Source: Zoogloeaceae bacterium (GTDB taxonomy: Bacteria; Pseudomonadota; Gammaproteobacteria; Burkholderiales; Rhodocyclaceae). Taken from it: DNA of 9,419 nucleotides. Below the pieces are notes generated by a model, which saw only the letters and a program-made list of their open reading frames with translations, had not been told where the DNA came from and made no database searches. The position numbers and the translations under genes were made by a program. Numbering within the stretch: position 1 is the stretch's first letter; every line of letters starts with the position of its first letter. The stretch spans positions 1 through 9,419 of the forward strand of contig JAITJU010000236.1 in NCBI GenBank assembly GCA_031278735.1, written 5' to 3'. Shown here piece by piece: positions 6,404 through 9,419 of this stretch.

Positions 6404-6482
6404 TCTTCGCGGCGGCGGCGGGCATTTCCGGGCGCGGGATCGACGCCGTTCGGTTCTGGCTCAACGGACAAGGCGGACAAGG

Positions 6483-7346
6483 ATGCATCTCATGAATCAT
6501 TCCCTGATCACATTGACGACGAAGCGAGGGAAAATCCTGAACGCTTTTGCCTCGGATTCGATCACGCGCGAAATATCGGCGAAGGGAGAATATGACGGCA
6601 ACGCGCTCGATTCCCTGGCCGACGTGCTGGCAGCGATTCAGCCGGACGTCAGTCTGGATGTCGGCGCCAATATAGGCAACCACGCTCTCGTGATCGCGGA
6701 CTATTCGCGGCGCGTCCTGGCCTTTGAGCCGATCGGCTTCGTTTTCGATGCGCTGAAAGCCAACATCGGGCAAAACCGCGCCGCTCACGTCGAAGCGATC
6801 AACGCGGGTTTGTCCGACAGGGACGGCGAGGCCGAGATATTCATTTCAAATGATGGGAACCTTGGCGCCTCCAGTCTGGAAACAGCCGCGGGCAATGGAG
6901 AAAGGCTGAAGATCAGGACGCGGATTGGCGACCAGTGCCTTGCGCAATTTCAGGCCGGAAGGGTCGATTTCATCAAAATGGATGTGGAGGGCCATGAGGT
7001 AGAGGCGCTTCGCGGGCTGGCAAACACCATTGCGCAATGTCAGCCGCTGTTGCTGATTGAATACAAGACGCGGAAAACGATCGAGGGGTTTCAGAGCCAG
7101 GACCTGTTCAATACGCTCTTTTCCGGTTATGCCGTTTTCTCGGTCATGAGGAGCGACGACAAGAAACTTCATGACAGAAGCGCAATCGGACGGCTACAGC
7201 GGATTCGCCATAAACTCATGGGCGGACACTGGGTGTTGTCCAGTTTTGATCCAGAGCGTCGATACTCCAACATCTATCTGGTTCCTTCGCGGCATCAATC
7301 GCTTTTCAACGCAATGCCGTTCATGAAGGCGCGTGGCTGCGGGTGA
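6483..7346 (+). CDS. FkbM-family SAM-dependent methyltransferase
   Basis: The protein has 287 residues and is probably cytosolic. The SAM-binding motif I is SLDVGANIGNHAL (57-69), followed by the acidic loop AFEP at 80-83 and by VDFIKMDVEGHEVEALRGL at 161-179. This order and spacing are the FkbM hallmark (methyltransferases of the fold that O-methylates sugars or polyketides). The substrate cannot be told. Bacterial members near envelope genes often methylate surface glycans. Two starts are possible: ATG 6483 and ATG 6492, each with an AAGG about nine bases upstream, so residues 1-3 are uncertain. The last 60 residues after the Rossmann domain do not match anything I recognise. By eye the gene is richer in A/T than hppA before it, which may indicate separate ancestry. 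It converges on the SPFH gene, and the 143 bases between (7347-7489) show no convincing terminator. Confidence 0.88.
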   Translation: MHLMNHSLITLTTKRGKILNAFASDSITREISAKGEYDGNALDSLADVLAAIQPDVSLDVGANIGNHALVIADYSRRVLAFEPIGFVFDALKANIGQNRAAHVEAINAGLSDRDGEAEIFISNDGNLGASSLETAAGNGERLKIRTRIGDQCLAQFQAGRVDFIKMDVEGHEVEALRGLANTIAQCQPLLLIEYKTRKTIEGFQSQDLFNTLFSGYAVFSVMRSDDKKLHDRSAIGRLQRIRHKLMGGHWVLSSFDPERRYSNIYLVPSRHQSLFNAMPFMKARGCG

Positions 7347-7489
7347 ACCCCGGACAAACAGGCGCTTGCCGCGTTTCCCTTGGTTTTGATATGCCGGGGG
7401 GCAAAATGAACCCGCAGATGAAGGCATGCGTGGCGTTATTCATTTCATATCCGAACCTGAAACCACGGCTGAAGGCTGGAGCGTGCCCG

Positions 7490-8392
7490 TTATTTGCCGC
7501 CTATTACCGGAATGCTCTGGTTGGGAATCATCGTTTCGGGCAGTTTGCCGTCCCATTTCTCCGCTTCGTAGAGTTTTACGAGGCTGGGGTTGAGCGCGAG
7601 CGCCTTGGCCTTCTGCTCGATCGCCTTGGCTTCGGCGGCTCCGCGCAGCATGATCGCCTCCGATTCGGCTTTTGCCTGCGCGACCTTCGCGTCCGCCTCG
7701 CCCTGCGCCTGGACGCGCACCATCTCGGCGTTCAGCCTTTCGCGCTCAAGATTCTGCTTGACCTTCTGCACCTCGACTTCGGCTTGCATGCGTTGCTCCA
7801 CCGACGCTTCGTAGGCTTGCGAAAAGTCGATATTCTCTATATTGAGCGACTCCACGATAATCCCGAGCGGCGTGAAATAGGCGATCAGATCGTCCAGAAT
7901 CTGCTTGCTGACCATATCCCGGTTTTGCACCAGTTCGATTGCGGCGTATTTGCCGATAGTGTCCTTGGGCAGCGCCATCAGCTTGGGCTCGATCAGCCGG
8001 TCGCGGTAATTGATGCCGTAATCCGAATATATCTTGCCCACTCCGCCCGCGTTGAGATGGAAATTGATGCTGATCGCCATATCCACGGGCTGAGAATCCT
8101 TGCTGTAGGCTTCGATCTTTCTCGCGTCCTTTTGTGTGCGAACCTCCAGTTCCCAGATATTGTCAATGAACGGAATCTTGAAGTTGAGTCCCGGCTCCGC
8201 GACTTTGTAGACCTCGCCAAAACGGAGCGCGATGCCGCGATAGCCCTGCTCAATCGTGTAGTAACTGGCGGCGATCAGGACGACCGCCGCGATCGCCGCA
8301 ATCGCAACCAGGGGCGCGTACCTGAAAACGGAACCATTTTCGGCCTTGCCCCGTTCGTTCGAAAAAATTACCGAAATTATCCTGTTGAACAT
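7490..8392 (-). CDS. SPFH / prohibitin-family membrane protein
   Basis: The protein has 300 residues. A short cytosolic lead (1-24) is followed by one transmembrane helix (about 25-46, rich in Ala/Ile/Val), then an SPFH (band 7) domain from about 44 to 195. This opens with YYTIEQGYRGIALRFGEV and includes EPGLNFKIPFIDNIWELEVRTQ, a typical prohibitin signature. Residues about 195-265 are an Ala/Glu/Lys-rich heptad-like coiled coil (QAEVEVQKVKQ, AKAESEAIM), as expected for ring-forming oligomers. The tail contains the Leu-Val-Lys-Leu-Tyr-Glu motif and a flexible end. Prohibitin-like proteins form large membrane-anchored scaffolds and in some bacteria modulate FtsH, but no ftsH, hflK/hflC pair or nfeD gene is adjacent here. 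The start has GGAGAG upstream. It has its own likely promoter in the 58-base gap after the transporter gene. Confidence 0.93.
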   Translation of the reverse strand: MFNRIISVIFSNERGKAENGSVFRYAPLVAIAAIAAVVLIAASYYTIEQGYRGIALRFGEVYKVAEPGLNFKIPFIDNIWELEVRTQKDARKIEAYSKDSQPVDMAISINFHLNAGGVGKIYSDYGINYRDRLIEPKLMALPKDTIGKYAAIELVQNRDMVSKQILDDLIAYFTPLGIIVESLNIENIDFSQAYEASVEQRMQAEVEVQKVKQNLERERLNAEMVRVQAQGEADAKVAQAKAESEAIMLRGAAEAKAIEQKAKALALNPSLVKLYEAEKWDGKLPETMIPNQSIPVIGGK

Positions 8393-8427
8393 CGCGCTCT
8401 CCTTTTTTGCGCCTGGTTGGGAATGCC

Positions 8428-8433
8428 ATTATA
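8428..8433 (-). promoter_or_regulatory. Perfect -10 box upstream of the SPFH gene
   Basis: Read on the minus strand this is TATAAT, matching the sigma70 -10 consensus at all six bases. Transcription would start near 8421, giving a leader of about 29 bases before the SPFH start codon and its GGAGAG site. No good -35 is visible. It would fall over the 3' end of the transporter gene. The element suggests that the SPFH gene can be transcribed independently of the gene upstream. Confidence 0.55.
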
Positions 8434-8450
8434 TGCTGTACCCGGCGTCA

Positions 8451-9419
8451 TTACCGCTTGTGTTTTCTTCCCAGTTTCCTGATTGCCCGCTGCATGAATT
8501 CCGGCGCGAGGCTGAAGATGCAGAGGGCGGCCAGCATGTTGGCGCCGGCGGTTATCGCGAACAGCGTGGGGATGCTCAAGCCCTGTTTGAGCATGATGGC
8601 GGCAAGGAGCGCGCCGATGACCATGAACAGCGAATTCATGATGTTGTTGGCCGCGATGACGCGAGCGCGGCAGGCGACGTCGCTGCGCTGTTGCATCAGC
8701 GTGTACAGCGGCACGCAGTAAAGGCCGCCGCACGCGCCCAGCAGCAGCAGGTCGGCGAGCAGACGCCAGGTATTGGGGCGGGCAATGAGTTCAGTCAAGG
8801 GCAGCGGGGCGGCGGCAATAGCGACGGACGCGGGCGAGGCCCAGGCGAAGTCGAGGCCGAAGAGCGTCAGGCCGAGCGCGCCGAAGGGAACAAGGCCAGG
8901 TTCCAATTGGTGACGGGAAAGTTTTTCGCACAGCAGCGCGCCGCTGCCCACGCCGATGGAAAACGCCAGCAACAGCAGCGCCACCATGCCGCTGTCGCCG
9001 GAAAGTGTGCTTTTGGCATAGAGCGGAAATTGCGCCAGAAAAATGGAGCCGTAGAGCCAGAACCAGGAAATGCTGAAAATGGAGAGGAAAACGGAGCGGT
9101 TGGCGCGCGCGAACTGGAGACAGCGCCAGGTCTCGCGGAAGGGGTTGATCCGGATGACAAGTTCCGGCGCGGGTGCGGGTGCGGAAGGGATGCGGCGGCT
9201 GGCGAGATAGCCCGCCAGCGCGACGAAGAGGCTCACGCCGCTGATCAGGGCCGTGCCGCCCTTGGGCAAATCCGCGAGCAGGGCGCCGAGCAGGGTGCCG
9301 AGCAGGATGGAGACGAAGGTTCCCGCTTCCACCAGCGCGTTGCCGCCGACCAGTTCGTCCGCCGTGAGATGCTGCGGCAGAATGGCGTATTTCAGGGGAC
9401 CGAAGAAAGTGGATTGCAG
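8451..9419 (-). CDS. MFS transporter, LplT-like lysophospholipid transporter family (5' end outside window)
   Basis: The last 322 residues are visible. The frame is open to the right edge, so the true start lies outside and any internal start (such as GTG at 9332) is not the real one. The first visible residues, FFGPLKYAILPQHL and ELVGGNALVEAGTF, are the highly conserved early loop and helix of the LplT / acylglycerophosphoethanolamine-acyltransferase-associated MFS family. CRARVIAANNIMNSLFMVIGA near residue 250 is its second signature. Several hydrophobic segments follow the usual MFS pattern. In E. coli LplT moves lysophosphatidylethanolamine inward for re-acylation by Aas. In many proteobacteria the transporter is fused to PlsC and AMP-ligase domains. 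Here it ends in a basic tail (RAIRKLGRKHKR) at a stop, so it is the unfused form, and an acyltransferase would have to lie elsewhere. The substrate is inferred from family only. Confidence 0.85.
   Translation of the reverse strand: MQSTFFGPLKYAILPQHLTADELVGGNALVEAGTFVSILLGTLLGALLADLPKGGTALISGVSLFVALAGYLASRRIPSAPAPAPELVIRINPFRETWRCLQFARANRSVFLSIFSISWFWLYGSIFLAQFPLYAKSTLSGDSGMVALLLLAFSIGVGSGALLCEKLSRHQLEPGLVPFGALGLTLFGLDFAWASPASVAIAAAPLPLTELIARPNTWRLLADLLLLGACGGLYCVPLYTLMQQRSDVACRARVIAANNIMNSLFMVIGALLAAIMLKQGLSIPTLFAITAGANMLAALCIFSLAPEFMQRAIRKLGRKHKR

Noticed and set aside
5289..6788. 499-codon open frame antisense to hppA
   Set aside because: It mirrors the GC-rich codon pattern of hppA, is full of His/Gly/Asp/Arg runs typical of shadow translation, has no domain, and also spans the hppA 3' spacer.
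7343..8482. 379-codon + strand frame over the SPFH gene
   Set aside because: It is antisense to a clear SPFH protein, and the translation has no recognisable domain.
1..9419. CRISPR array, insertion sequence, phage or defence genes
   Set aside because: No regularly spaced repeats, transposase or integrase motifs, or terminal inverted repeats with target duplications were found on reading the window.

Overview
The window looks like ordinary chromosomal DNA from a GC-rich Gram-negative proteobacterium. A betaproteobacterium is my best guess. The signs are an MltF-type murein lytic transglycosylase carrying a lipoprotein signal, a short-LID adenylate kinase without zinc cysteines, a serine tRNA with genomically encoded CCA, and an LplT-like lysophospholipid transporter. 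The taxonomic guess rests on recognising families, not on a search.

Layout, left to right. The window opens inside the 3' end of a UPF0104/LPG-synthase-TM type membrane protein (+), which converges on mltF (-). A small hairpin lies in the 40-base gap between them. mltF diverges from a tRNA-Ser(CGA) gene (+), and the mltF translation start overlaps the probable tRNA promoter. After a gap of about 275 bases, which ends in a good sigma70 promoter, comes the core of the window: adk, a PPi-type phosphofructokinase and a membrane proton pyrophosphatase, all on the + strand. adk and the phosphofructokinase are 7 bases apart. A 152-base gap with three consecutive hairpins separates the phosphofructokinase from hppA. 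Next is an FkbM-family methyltransferase (+), which appears lower in GC than its neighbours. On the - strand, converging on it, are a prohibitin-like SPFH protein with its own perfect -10 box and, upstream of that, an MFS transporter of the LplT type that runs off the right edge.

How the genes fit together. adk, the PPi-PFK and the K+-independent H+-PPase form a coherent phosphate-energy module. Biosynthesis releases PPi. The phosphofructokinase can use PPi in place of ATP (reversibly), the H+-PPase stores PPi energy as a proton gradient (or in principle makes PPi from it), and adenylate kinase recycles the AMP left when ATP is split to AMP and PPi. The flanking genes (MltF, the UPF0104-type protein, SPFH, the LplT-like transporter) are envelope functions with no evident link to this module. 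I see no CRISPR array, insertion sequence, phage gene, toxin-antitoxin pair or defence system. The features most worth a second look are the structured 152-base leader in front of hppA with its overlapping 46-codon ORF, the crowded mltF/tRNA-Ser start region, and the structured spacer after hppA.
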